From Yersinia canariae (lineage in GTDB: Bacteria; Pseudomonadota; Gammaproteobacteria; Enterobacterales; Enterobacteriaceae), in assembly GCF_009831415.1 (NCBI RefSeq), contig NZ_CP043727.1, positions 620,001-684,000 on the forward strand: DNA of 64,000 nucleotides. Direction: 5' to 3'. Made by a program: the position numbers and the translations under genes. The notes beneath the pieces are model-generated. The model searched no databases, was not told the origin of the DNA, and saw nothing but the letters and a program-made list of their open reading frames with translations. Position 1 is the first letter of the stretch. The number at the start of each line of letters is the position of its first letter. Shown here in pieces: positions 11,749-20,509 of this stretch.

Positions 11749-12843
11749 GTGATCATCATTAGATATCTGGTACGGGAAACACTTAAGAGCCAAATTGCGA
11801 TTCTGTTCATCCTGCTATTAATCTTCTTTAGCCAGAAGTTAGTACGGATATTAGGCGCTGCGGTCGATGGTGAAATACCGACGAACTTGGTTTTATCCCT
11901 TTTAGGGCTTGGTGTGCCGGAAATGGCACAACTTATCCTGCCATTGAGCTTATTCCTTGGCTTGTTGATGACCTTCGGCAAATTGTATACGGAGAGTGAA
12001 ATCACCGTGATGCATGCCTGCGGCATGGGTAAGAAATCCTTGATTATGGCCGCATTGATTCTGGCGCTGGTGACTTCAGCGCTGGCGGCGGTCAATACTA
12101 TTTGGCTTGGCCCTTGGTCTTCTAAACATCAAGCTGAAGTGCTGAATGACGCCAGAGCAAACCCTAGCCTGGCTGCTTTAGCTGGCGGTCAGTTTAAATC
12201 GTCAACTGATGGTAATTCAGCCCTATTTATCGGTAATGTGACGGGCAAAGAGTTTAACCGTGTATTTCTGGCACAATTGCGGCCAAACGGTAATCAGCGC
12301 CCCTCTGTTGTTGTTGCTGACAGCGGTCATATGACTGAGCGGCCCGACGGCTCACAAGTGGTTATCTTAAATAAAGGTACTCGCTATGAAGGCACCGCAT
12401 TGCTGCGCGACTTCCGTATCACCGATTTTGTCGATTATCAGGCAATTATTGGTCATCAGGAAGTACAGCAAAACAATAACGTGGCTGAGCAGATGTCCAT
12501 GGCGCAGTTGTGGAATTCGAATGAGCCGGATGCGCGAGCGGAGTTTCATTGGCGTCTAACACTGATTTTTTCAGTGATAATCATGGCGTTACTGGTCGTG
12601 CCGCTAAGTGTGGTCAACCCGCGTCAGGGCCGAGTATTAAGCATGCTACCGGCCATGTTGCTGTATTTGATTTTCTTCCTATTGCAAAGCTCCCTGCGCT
12701 CGAACGCAGGCAGCGGCAAGCTGGACCCACTAGTCTGGATGTGGGCTGTAAACGGCGCTTATCTGGCGCTTGCGGTGATATTGAATCTGTGGGATGGGTT
12801 ACCGGCCCGTAAGTTGCGCGCCCGTTTGAGAGGTGTTTTCTGA
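11749..12843 (+). CDS. lptF: LPS export ABC transporter permease LptF
   Basis: 364 residues, near-identical layout to E. coli LptF (366). It begins at a GTG (MIIIRYLVRETLKSQIAILF). Transmembrane helices lie at the N-terminus (15-35, 60-80, about 100-120) and the C-terminus (270-355), around a periplasmic beta-jellyroll domain of about 140-265. With LptG and LptB it extracts LPS from the inner membrane and feeds it to LptC. The stop TGA shares its last base with the lptG ATG, so translation is coupled. Confidence 0.96.
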   Translation: MIIIRYLVRETLKSQIAILFILLLIFFSQKLVRILGAAVDGEIPTNLVLSLLGLGVPEMAQLILPLSLFLGLLMTFGKLYTESEITVMHACGMGKKSLIMAALILALVTSALAAVNTIWLGPWSSKHQAEVLNDARANPSLAALAGGQFKSSTDGNSALFIGNVTGKEFNRVFLAQLRPNGNQRPSVVVADSGHMTERPDGSQVVILNKGTRYEGTALLRDFRITDFVDYQAIIGHQEVQQNNNVAEQMSMAQLWNSNEPDARAEFHWRLTLIFSVIIMALLVVPLSVVNPRQGRVLSMLPAMLLYLIFFLLQSSLRSNAGSGKLDPLVWMWAVNGAYLALAVILNLWDGLPARKLRARLRGVF

Positions 12844-13913
12844 TGTTTGGTGTATTAGACCGTTATATCGGGCGGACTATCCTCAATACTATCTTGATGA
12901 CCTTATTCATGCTGGTGTCGTTATCCGGCATCATCAAGTTTGTCGAGCAGTTGCGTAAAATTGGGCAGGGTGATTACTCGGCGGTGTCTGCGGGTATGTA
13001 CACGTTGCTCAGTATCCCGAAAGATATCGAGATATTCTTCCCGATGGCGGCCCTGTTAGGGGCATTGCTTGGGCTGGGGTCATTAGCGACTCGCAGTGAG
13101 TTGGTGGTGATGCAAGCCTCGGGGTTTACCCGCATGCAAATCGCTGCGGCGGTGATGAAAACTGCCATCCCACTTGTGCTGCTGACCATGGCAATTGGCG
13201 AGTGGGTCGCCCCACAGGGTGAGCAGATGGCGCGTAATTTCCGTGCACAACAGTTGTATGGCGGTTCGTTGTTATCAACACAATCTGGTTTGTGGGCAAA
13301 AGACGGCTCTGACTTTATCTATATTCAGCGCGTATCCGGTGACAAAGAACTGACTGGGGTTAATATTTATCATTTTGATAAACAGGACCGCTTGCTTTCA
13401 GTTCGCTATGCCGCCACCGCTACATTTGAAGACAATCTGTGGCGCTTGTCGCAGGTTGATGAATCTGATTTAAGCAACCCCAACAAGGTGACTGGCTCAC
13501 AGACGCTAACCGGTGAATGGAAGACTAACTTAACCCCAGAGAAGCTGGGTGTGGTTGCCATGAACCCGGATTCTCTCTCTATTAGCGGGCTGCATGATTA
13601 CAGCAAATACCTACGGCAAAGTGGGCAAGAATCGAGTCGATACGAGCTGAATATGTGGGGCAAGATATTTGCGCCATTCTCGGTTGCCGTGATGATGCTG
13701 ATGGCGCTGTCATTTATTTTTGGCCCATTACGCAGTGTGCCAATGGGGGTTCGGGTCGTCACCGGTATCTTTTTTGGTTTTGTTTTCTACGTATTGGATC
13801 AAATTTTTGGCCCACTCAGTTTGGTTTACAACATCCCGCCGGTCATCGGCGCACTGTTGCCGAGTATACTTTTCCTCCTAATCAGTGTTTATTTGCTACT
13901 AAAACGGCGTTGA
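12843..13913 (+). CDS. lptG: LPS export ABC transporter permease LptG
   Basis: 356 residues (E. coli 360), starting MFGVLDRYIGRTILNTILMT. Same six-helix plus periplasmic jellyroll plan as LptF, with FGPLRSVPMGVRVVTGIFFGF near the C-terminus. It is the second permease half of the LptB2FG exporter. It overlaps lptF by one base and is followed by the leuX gene. Confidence 0.96.
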   Translation: MFGVLDRYIGRTILNTILMTLFMLVSLSGIIKFVEQLRKIGQGDYSAVSAGMYTLLSIPKDIEIFFPMAALLGALLGLGSLATRSELVVMQASGFTRMQIAAAVMKTAIPLVLLTMAIGEWVAPQGEQMARNFRAQQLYGGSLLSTQSGLWAKDGSDFIYIQRVSGDKELTGVNIYHFDKQDRLLSVRYAATATFEDNLWRLSQVDESDLSNPNKVTGSQTLTGEWKTNLTPEKLGVVAMNPDSLSISGLHDYSKYLRQSGQESSRYELNMWGKIFAPFSVAVMMLMALSFIFGPLRSVPMGVRVVTGIFFGFVFYVLDQIFGPLSLVYNIPPVIGALLPSILFLLISVYLLLKRR

Positions 13914-13957
13914 TGGCGGTTTTTTCAACACTTAGACTAAACTTGGTGGGATAACAG

Positions 13958-13985
13958 TTGCATGCGGACTTCGGGTAGGTATAAT
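13958..13985 (+). promoter_or_regulatory. leuX promoter
   Basis: A -35-like TTGCAT at 13958-13963 and a perfect -10 TATAAT at 13980-13985 are 16 bases apart, with the tRNA starting 29 bases after the -10. A GC-rich stretch follows the -10, as in stringent tRNA promoters. Confidence 0.75.
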
Positions 13986-14014
13986 TCACCTCGTTCTCCG
14001 CATACTACTTCAGT

Positions 14015-14099
14015 GCCGAAGTGGCGAAATCGGTAGACGCAGTTGACTCAAAATCAACCGCCGCGAGGCATGCCGGTTCGATTCCGGCCTTCGGCACCA
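14015..14099 (+). tRNA. leuX: tRNA-Leu (anticodon CAA), leuX
   Basis: 85 bases including an encoded CCA end. The acceptor strand GCCGAAG (14015-14021) pairs with CTTCGGC (14089-14095). The anticodon stem GTTGA/TCAAC encloses loop CTCAAAA, giving anticodon CAA for UUG codons. A long variable arm (CCGCCGCGAGGCATG region) is typical of leucine tRNAs, and the T-arm holds GGTTCGATTCC. leuX is a well-known island attachment site; its 3' end is repeated at 36787. Confidence 0.97.
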
Positions 14100-14115
14100 T
14101 TAGTATGTAAAGAGA
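14084..14115 (+). other. left attachment site (attL) of the island, leuX 3' end
   Basis: The 3' end of leuX (CCGGCCTTCGGCACCA) plus TTAGTATGTAAAGAGAC reappears at 36789-36820 with one base missing (TTCGCACCA). The integrase gene starts 200 bases further on. This is the usual architecture of a tRNA-targeted P4-type element. Confidence 0.8.
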
Positions 14116-14136
14116 CCTCAACTGAGGTCTTTTTTT
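14113..14136 (+). terminator. rho-independent terminator of leuX
   Basis: Stem AGACCTCA (14113-14120) with TGAGGTCT (14123-14130), then seven T. A counterpart with a changed but still paired stem is found at 36817. Confidence 0.85.
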
Positions 14137-14222
14137 ATGTCTAAAATCCAGTCCCCGCAAGGCTTTTCCTCTCTTTTCAGTCAACCGACGTCAATCTGAG
14201 TTACCCCACATCAACCTGCTTG

Positions 14223-14242
14223 TGAGTATACAAGTGAGTATA
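14223..14242 (+). other. integrase arm-type site pair, left end
   Basis: Two direct copies of TGAGTATA spaced 4 bases apart (TGAGTATA-CAAG-TGAGTATA), with an inverted copy at 14265-14272. An almost identical pair is at 36707-36726, inside the other end of the island. The left copies lie just before the integrase start, so they may also act as the operator of the int promoter. Arm-site assignment is inference. Confidence 0.6.
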
Positions 14243-14298
14243 TATGCTGGTTCGATAACGTTTATATACTCACGGCGGCATATGGAAGGATTACCATC

Positions 14299-15555
14299 AT
14301 GGCCATGACTGATACTAAGGTTCGCGCTGCAAAACCTGAAGCAAATGACTATTCACTTGTCGATGGTGACGGCATGTTTTTGCTGATACACCCTAACGGC
14401 TCCAAATACTGGCGTTTCCGCTTTCGCTTTGGCGGTAAGCAACACCTGATGGCCTTTGGCGTTTACCCAGAGACTTCTCTGGCTGATGCCAGACATAAAA
14501 GAGAAGCTGCCAGAAAACTGGTGGCGGCAGGCATTGACCCCCGCGAACAAAAGCGTGCAGTAAAAGAAGAGTTGGCTAAAGAAGTCTTCACCTTTGAAGT
14601 GGTTGCCAGAGAATGGCATGCGACTAACAAGAAGTGGTCAAAAGATCATAGCTCTCGTGTTTTGAAAACCCTGGAAGACTTTCTTTTCCCGGCCATCGGT
14701 AAATACAACATCACCGAACTTAAAACCCGCGATTTGTTGGCACCTATCAAAGCGGTAGAGAAGTCTGGTCGTCTTGAGGTAGCTTCCCGTCTTCAACAGC
14801 GTACGACAGCAATCATGCGCTATGCGGTGCAAAGCGGTTTGACCGACTACAATCCCGCTCAGGAAATGGCTGGAGCCGTCGCTACAGCAAAACGGCAACA
14901 TCGCCCCGCCTTAGAACTTAGTCGTACTCCTGAACTACTTCACCGTATCGATACCTACACCGGCAGGCCGCTTACTCGTTTAGCTATAGAAATGACGCTG
15001 CTGGTCTTTATCCGCTCCAGTGAACTGCGTTTCGCCCGTTGGTCAGAGATCGACTTCGAAACTGCAATGTGGACGATACCGGCAGATCGCGAACCATTGG
15101 AAGGCGTTAAGCATTCTCACCGTGGGTCAAAGATGCGTACACCGCACCTGGTGCCTTTATCTCGGCAGGCGCTTGCAGTTCTTGAGAAAATAAAACGGCT
15201 AAATGGTAATCGCGATTTAATTTTCGTTGGCGACCATGATCCTCGCAAACCGATGAGTGAAAATACGGTGAACAATGCACTCCGGGTGATGGGCTATGAC
15301 ACGAAAGTTGAAGTCTGTGGTCATGGTTTCAGAACCATGGCATGTAGTTCATTGATTGAGTCAGGGATTTGGTCAAAGGATGCGGTAGAGCGACAGATGA
15401 GCCATCAGGAGCGTAACTCCGTGCGTGCGTCTTACATTCATAAGGCAGAGCACTTGGATGAACGCAGGCTAATGCTGCAGTGGTGGGCTGATTTTCTAGA
15501 TGCGAATCGGGAGAAGGGGGTTAGTCCGTTTGATTTTGGGAAAATACTTGCCTAG
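14299..15555 (+). CDS. P4-type tyrosine integrase
   Basis: 418 residues, typical of tRNA-island integrases. The N-terminal DUF4102-type arm-binding domain (MTDTKVRAAKPEANDYSLVD, NGSKYWRFRFRFGGKQ) covers about 1-95, followed by a core-binding and a catalytic domain. Catalytic residues seen: Arg in LVFIRSSELRFARW near 234, HGFR near 345, and Tyr in VRASYIHKAEH near 377. It should catalyse integration and excision at leuX. An island-right-end copy of a related integrase is broken at 37002. Confidence 0.95.
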   Translation: MAMTDTKVRAAKPEANDYSLVDGDGMFLLIHPNGSKYWRFRFRFGGKQHLMAFGVYPETSLADARHKREAARKLVAAGIDPREQKRAVKEELAKEVFTFEVVAREWHATNKKWSKDHSSRVLKTLEDFLFPAIGKYNITELKTRDLLAPIKAVEKSGRLEVASRLQQRTTAIMRYAVQSGLTDYNPAQEMAGAVATAKRQHRPALELSRTPELLHRIDTYTGRPLTRLAIEMTLLVFIRSSELRFARWSEIDFETAMWTIPADREPLEGVKHSHRGSKMRTPHLVPLSRQALAVLEKIKRLNGNRDLIFVGDHDPRKPMSENTVNNALRVMGYDTKVEVCGHGFRTMACSSLIESGIWSKDAVERQMSHQERNSVRASYIHKAEHLDERRLMLQWWADFLDANREKGVSPFDFGKILA

Positions 15556-16278
15556 GTTGTGCTCCTTAATAAAACAACCTCCTTAAAAATAAGCGAATGC
15601 AACTTATCTGGACCATTAAGAGATAAGTCATGGCCGTCATTTCAAAGTATGTGGTGATTCGGCGGCTCTCTTTCAATAACCAAAGCATCTTTTTACCACG
15701 TTACGCATTACAATGCGCTTCACTGCTAGAACTTGTCTACTTAGGTGACTTTTACACCCATTTTGTGCTGATCAACGATCTCATCGAGTAAGTCTGACGC
15801 ATACTGCTTTTCATGAGCCGGCCCTGGACTCAGTATGATATTCGACGGGATACCGTTTCCATTGATGGCCAGATGGATTTCGTTGAGACAACCACTATGG
15901 GAGTGAATGAGATGATTATTGTCGACGATATCGTGTTATTTTTTTGTTTCTGCAGTACAACGATGGACTCTAACTAGGATACACTTCACTATCAGGTTGA
16001 GCGATGCGTTAGAACGTTAGAGGGGCACGGAGAATATAACGCTTAAAGTTCGGGGGTATACTAAAAGTGCAACAGTATTCTGGATGTGAATCAACAGAGT
16101 TGTGCGAACACTTACTATTTCTTAATAATTCATCGATTGTGATTTTTTCTGGTTTTTTTAATTAAAATATCTAGTCAAAAAATATAATTAAATGCTAGTC
16201 TTTTTTTAATTAAAAAAATGTCCAGTTACTTCCCCTAATGATTTCATGGGGAAGTAACTTACATTGTTCAGTGGCTAC
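15556..16278. other. integrase-to-operon gap with IS debris
   Basis: No intact gene. The only recognisable piece is the transposase fragment at 15738-15922. The right part (16120-16260) is AT-rich. An inverted repeat made of TTACTTCCCC (16224 region) and GGGGAAGTAA (16247 region), with loop TAATGATTTCAT, lies directly downstream of the receiver-protein gene and probably acts as its terminator. Confidence 0.5.
15738..15922 (-). pseudogene. IS5-family transposase fragment
   Basis: A single minus-strand frame reads CLNEIHLAINGNGIPSNIIL, then SPGPAHEKQYASDLLDEI. This matches the internal LTTKIHLAVDxxGNPxxFxLTxGxxHD block of IS5-type transposases. Both ends of the gene are missing and the frame stops at TAA. 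It marks an old insertion beside the integrase. Confidence 0.6.
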
Positions 16279-18021
16279 CTATGTAAAATCATGTGCTAAA
16301 GCACTTCTGAATTTGTAATTAATGTAATATTCTTTTGCTAAACTATCAACAAAAGGATTATTTAATCTTTTTGTTCTTTTACCATTAAGAGAAAAGGTTT
16401 TCTCTTTTAAAGAAATATAGAATTTTTCTTTATCAAACATAGTGAAACAGTTCAATTCTTGAGGGAAGCCAGAGTCAGGATTATCAATGACCTTATTCAA
16501 TTGGTCATTCATTTTTTTGTATTTAGTAATCCAACCAGGTAAATATAAAAGTTTCGGTTGCTCGCTATTACATGTGAAAGAAAGTTCGCCATCAGAATTA
16601 TAAACACAAAGCTCTAATATGTTGACATTTACAACAATAGACTTACTGAAGTCGAATACGCAGTAGTGATTATTATTATCAATGGTGGGCAGCTTAAGCA
16701 AGTGATGTTTTGATTCAACTTCTTTTTTATCAATATTTTTATTTTTTATAGTTTCTTCTATGAAAGGAATCAATCTGACTTCATTTACCTTTCTTAAACC
16801 ACTGCTACGCACAGATAAATCGCACTCTTGTTCGATAAGAATATAGTATAGTGTTTTGGTGTTTTCTTCATCCGTTTTAATAGTGAATTCAAATATGTCA
16901 CCAGAAGATAGCGGCGAATGTATACTGTTTATATTTTTATCAAAGAGCTCTGTTTCCCTGAGTTTCGAGAACATTTCCCCAGGAGTGTTGAGCTTAGAAA
17001 GATATGTTTTATACTTAGTTGATGCAACGTCATCAAATATAACACTCTGAACCGAGCGGAAAGCCGTAAGTTTCTCAACTAAATTGTCATCTTTTGTTAA
17101 GGAATTATAAATTGCCTCAGATTGTTTAATAGAGAATAATCGGTGAAGTAATTCAAGTTCAGACGCTCCCTCGTTCAAAGAACTTCCAAAAATACTTGAG
17201 TCAATCTCATAGATAGATTTTTGGCTAAGCTCATTTTTTATCATTTTCACAGATTCGGATAGTTGTTCGCTTATGGACTCCATCATTTCAGTACTTAGTT
17301 TTCGTAAGAAAATCCTTTTTATAAATTCAGAAGACTTAAAGTCAAGAGATATTCCATCCTCACTTTCGTCAATAATACTTTTAGATAAAACAGAGAAGTT
17401 ATGTGTGTCAGTTGATTCATCTATTTCTTGCATTATAGAATATCTTTTGTCTTCCTCTTCTTTACCATGCTGAGCTTCACTGGTGAAAAGAACACAATAA
17501 GAGTTCCTTGTGTCACTAGATGATAAAATTTCCTTTATGATTTCTTTTCCATAATCATTAGGTCGTCCTTCTTTTTCGAAGTTATAGTCTATTAAAAATA
17601 AATTCTTATCAGTTTTATTGAGAATGTCAGATTTTTCTTTATCCCATTTCGACAAATTATAGCGGTGCACATCACCAGCTGAATTCTCTTCAAAGATTTT
17701 AATTAATTCATCAAACTGAGTTTTGGTGAAATCAGGTGCTTCAATGTTCAAAGAACGATAAAAAGATGAAATTACGCTATCATCTAATGGGATGTCATCT
17801 TTAATTGCTTCATATGGAGCAAGAAAATCAATTTCAGAGAAGGGAGCAAAGTTACTCAGTTCCGTGAGATCGCCAGCTGATACTCTAGCTTGAATTTCAC
17901 GTAAATAGTCATTTTTAATTGAGTCATTTTGTGCGGAAAATCGATCATCAACCCAAAAGACATTTTTTATTTCAATAGCTTTAAAAACACTTTTCTTGAA
18001 CTCATCAACTTGTGCACTCAT
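16279..18021 (-). CDS. receiver-domain protein of a methyltransferase/kinase operon
   Basis: 580 residues, last gene of a three-gene operon. The first 190 residues look like a diverged two-component receiver: NVFWVDDRF (acidic pair D25/D26), LFLIDYNF (candidate phospho-acceptor D145) and CVLFTSEA (T180/S181). A long insertion lies between the first two motifs. The C-terminal part (about 370-560) has a beta-rich segment with ILIEQECDLSVR, which I cannot tie firmly to a family. No DNA-binding helix-turn-helix or nuclease motif is evident. Its ATG overlaps the kinase stop by one base (TAATG), so it is translationally coupled. It is likely the phosphorylation target and output arm of the kinase; output activity is unknown. 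Confidence 0.7.
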   Translation of the reverse strand: MSAQVDEFKKSVFKAIEIKNVFWVDDRFSAQNDSIKNDYLREIQARVSAGDLTELSNFAPFSEIDFLAPYEAIKDDIPLDDSVISSFYRSLNIEAPDFTKTQFDELIKIFEENSAGDVHRYNLSKWDKEKSDILNKTDKNLFLIDYNFEKEGRPNDYGKEIIKEILSSSDTRNSYCVLFTSEAQHGKEEEDKRYSIMQEIDESTDTHNFSVLSKSIIDESEDGISLDFKSSEFIKRIFLRKLSTEMMESISEQLSESVKMIKNELSQKSIYEIDSSIFGSSLNEGASELELLHRLFSIKQSEAIYNSLTKDDNLVEKLTAFRSVQSVIFDDVASTKYKTYLSKLNTPGEMFSKLRETELFDKNINSIHSPLSSGDIFEFTIKTDEENTKTLYYILIEQECDLSVRSSGLRKVNEVRLIPFIEETIKNKNIDKKEVESKHHLLKLPTIDNNNHYCVFDFSKSIVVNVNILELCVYNSDGELSFTCNSEQPKLLYLPGWITKYKKMNDQLNKVIDNPDSGFPQELNCFTMFDKEKFYISLKEKTFSLNGKRTKRLNNPFVDSLAKEYYINYKFRSALAHDFT

Positions 18022-20507
18022 TATATAGCTGCCTCTGTCAAATCAATTTCAAACTTAAATCTACGACCATGCTTATTTCTATCATGTAGTAGTTTAACCG
18101 AACAACCTCTTTCATCAAGGAGCATTTTAACTATGAATAATCCCAGCCCTTGTCCATCTTCTTTATCAGTAGAGAACATATCAAACAGAACATCCTCAAG
18201 AGGTTCTCTGATGCCTTTGCCTGAGTCTGAGATAACTATTTTATAGCCATGGATTGAGAATTTAATTTCCAAAATCTCATTTGGATAATGTATTTTCGAT
18301 AATTTTAGCCAATGCTCAGAATTGCGAGTTATGTTATCAATTATTTGGAAAAGTTTGCCTCTATTAAATTTTATTAAGCAATTGTCGCCTTCAATTGTAG
18401 ATGCCTTAATATCAATTTCATCTTTTAAAAAATAATCTTTTCTAAGATTTACATATTCTTCTACATATTCTGAAATTATGATACTGTCGGTCTTTTCTCT
18501 TTGAGCTCTGACCAGAGGACTCAACGATGAAATAGATTTTGATATAACTTGAGTATCCGCTTGGATTGAATTTAATTCCTTGATTAAAGGTATGTCTTTA
18601 ATCTTCAAATCCTTTAACCGCTGGAGAGCTAAATTTAGATGAAGACGAATATTCGTAATCTGTGAATTAGCTTCGTGAGCCAGAGCCTGTGCTGATAATC
18701 CTATAGCAACATAATCGTAAAAATTTTTAATTTGCCTTTCATATCCGTCAATTTCCGAAAGAATTTGCTCTGAAGAAAGTTGATAACTTGATAGTTCTTT
18801 TGTAAAACTCTGTAGTTCTTGTTGATTGACATTAACTAGCATTTCTAAGTCAGCAACCATACTGTTAAGCTTTTCAAGTTCTAGTGTAACTCTTGGATCA
18901 CTAAAAAGGTCATCTTTGCTTCTTTCAATTTTTTCATTCAAATCTTTTCTTTTTGATTCAAATTCTTTTTTTGATTTTTCAATTTGAACTATAATTTTTT
19001 CGTTGGACTGTTTCCCGCTAACAGATAACTGATTAATTTCTTTAGCCGCCAGTCGTGCAGAATAACCCTTAGGTTTTCCTACTTCATTTTGCGTCATTTC
19101 TTTTAAAAATATTAAACTAATACGTCTACTTTTATTCAGATAGTCATTTATTTTCTTTATTATAAATTGAGATAAAATAAAGAAAGTTTTATATTCTTTA
19201 TTTTCAACAAAGCTTTCTCTATCGGATTTTTCAATGAGGTTTCTATTTTCATCCCAGGTTAAATTAATAAACCCAGTAATATTGGAAGGCCTTAAAGAAT
19301 AAGAGCCACTGCCAGAAGTCATTTCTTTGCTAAGATTTAACCAATCAATCCGTCCACTACCTATTCTGAAACCATCTCTATATGCAGAAATGCCACCAGT
19401 TATATCTTGAATAGTCTCAATGAGACTATCGAAGTTTTTCGACGAGACTGACTTTAGATCTAGAGAATCCTTTCTAAATATAAAGTTAAATATTTTTCCA
19501 GAAAAATCACCAGGGTATAAATAGTAACTTTTTTTGGTTTCAGAAATATCACTTATCAGACACTCAAACTCAAAATAAAATACATACTTACCTTCCTTGT
19601 GTTTTATTTTATATTCTTGAAGAGCATTGCTATTAGATAAGTATGATGCTAAGGATAAGCCATTATCAGAGGTGATAAATTTCTCATATCGCTCTATTTG
19701 GTCTGCCTGGTTTGCTGATGGCCTATATGAAAGAAGGTCTAATTGTCCATTAATTGTAACCCTATCAGAATCCACTTTGAACGAAAAATTGCTAGCTGAT
19801 TGCTTTAGTAATAGTTCAGATAACTCAGTAGTTTCATAATCAATACCATCACATCTAAAATAAATATTGAAGTTTTGGATTTGACCATGCGGTGATATCA
19901 TACTTGCAACTCTTTGGGCAAGATCTTTTTGGTTTGAAGAGTCTTGCCAAAAAGATAAATCATGGAGTCCAATAATTTCTAATGTTGTTCCTGTTGTTTT
20001 TTGTGGGGCTAAAACAAGTTCCTTTACGGGAACATCATCAATATTTCTTCCATGCTGAAAATCATTCCAAGAGAAAGAGACTTGTAGGCCACTCTCGCCC
20101 GCGGTATGGAATGTTGAAATTCTACAAATTGGAGCTAATTGCATTGAGCCTAGCCGACCTAGGCCTTTATCGCCTGTGAACGTCCTGTTCCTATTAGTCT
20201 TCAGGTTTTGTATTTTTGCTGCTCGTTTAGCTGAATAGCTAACTGTTAACCAAGAACGATTAATTGCATCTCTCTGCATTCCGTGGCCATTGTCTTTGAC
20301 CGTAACTTTACCTATAAAAATGTTATTATCTATTTTTTCTACATATTTTGTATCTATATCTATATAACAATATGTAGCATCAGCATCGTGTGCGTTTTTA
20401 ATTAGCTCCAGCAGTGCTATTGCTGGGCTTGTGATTAACTCTGCGCCGAGTTGTTGGACAACATGGGCATCAATTTTTACTCTTAGCTTTTCATCTAAAT
20501 TTGCCAT
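18021..20507 (-). CDS. double-ATPase protein: Hsp90/MutL-like GHKL domain plus histidine-kinase module
   Basis: 828 residues with two GHKL ATPase domains. The N-terminal one has ALLELIKNAHDADA (31-44), KDNGHGM (71-77) and TGDKGLGRLGSM (111-122), the pattern of Hsp90/MutL-like ATPases. A coiled-coil region (about 495-590) leads to an H-box, ALAHEANSQITNIR, with candidate phospho-His H611. The C-terminal kinase ATPase has an N-box (QIIDNITRNSEHW), DSGKGI near 761, LFDMFSTDK and GQGLGLFIVKMLL near 785. There are no membrane segments, so it is a cytoplasmic sensor. It starts 2 bases after the methyltransferase stop and overlaps the receiver gene. Role in phage or foreign-DNA sensing is inference from this context. 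Confidence 0.8.
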   Translation of the reverse strand: MANLDEKLRVKIDAHVVQQLGAELITSPAIALLELIKNAHDADATYCYIDIDTKYVEKIDNNIFIGKVTVKDNGHGMQRDAINRSWLTVSYSAKRAAKIQNLKTNRNRTFTGDKGLGRLGSMQLAPICRISTFHTAGESGLQVSFSWNDFQHGRNIDDVPVKELVLAPQKTTGTTLEIIGLHDLSFWQDSSNQKDLAQRVASMISPHGQIQNFNIYFRCDGIDYETTELSELLLKQSASNFSFKVDSDRVTINGQLDLLSYRPSANQADQIERYEKFITSDNGLSLASYLSNSNALQEYKIKHKEGKYVFYFEFECLISDISETKKSYYLYPGDFSGKIFNFIFRKDSLDLKSVSSKNFDSLIETIQDITGGISAYRDGFRIGSGRIDWLNLSKEMTSGSGSYSLRPSNITGFINLTWDENRNLIEKSDRESFVENKEYKTFFILSQFIIKKINDYLNKSRRISLIFLKEMTQNEVGKPKGYSARLAAKEINQLSVSGKQSNEKIIVQIEKSKKEFESKRKDLNEKIERSKDDLFSDPRVTLELEKLNSMVADLEMLVNVNQQELQSFTKELSSYQLSSEQILSEIDGYERQIKNFYDYVAIGLSAQALAHEANSQITNIRLHLNLALQRLKDLKIKDIPLIKELNSIQADTQVISKSISSLSPLVRAQREKTDSIIISEYVEEYVNLRKDYFLKDEIDIKASTIEGDNCLIKFNRGKLFQIIDNITRNSEHWLKLSKIHYPNEILEIKFSIHGYKIVISDSGKGIREPLEDVLFDMFSTDKEDGQGLGLFIVKMLLDERGCSVKLLHDRNKHGRRFKFEIDLTEAAI

Positions 20508-20509
20508 TT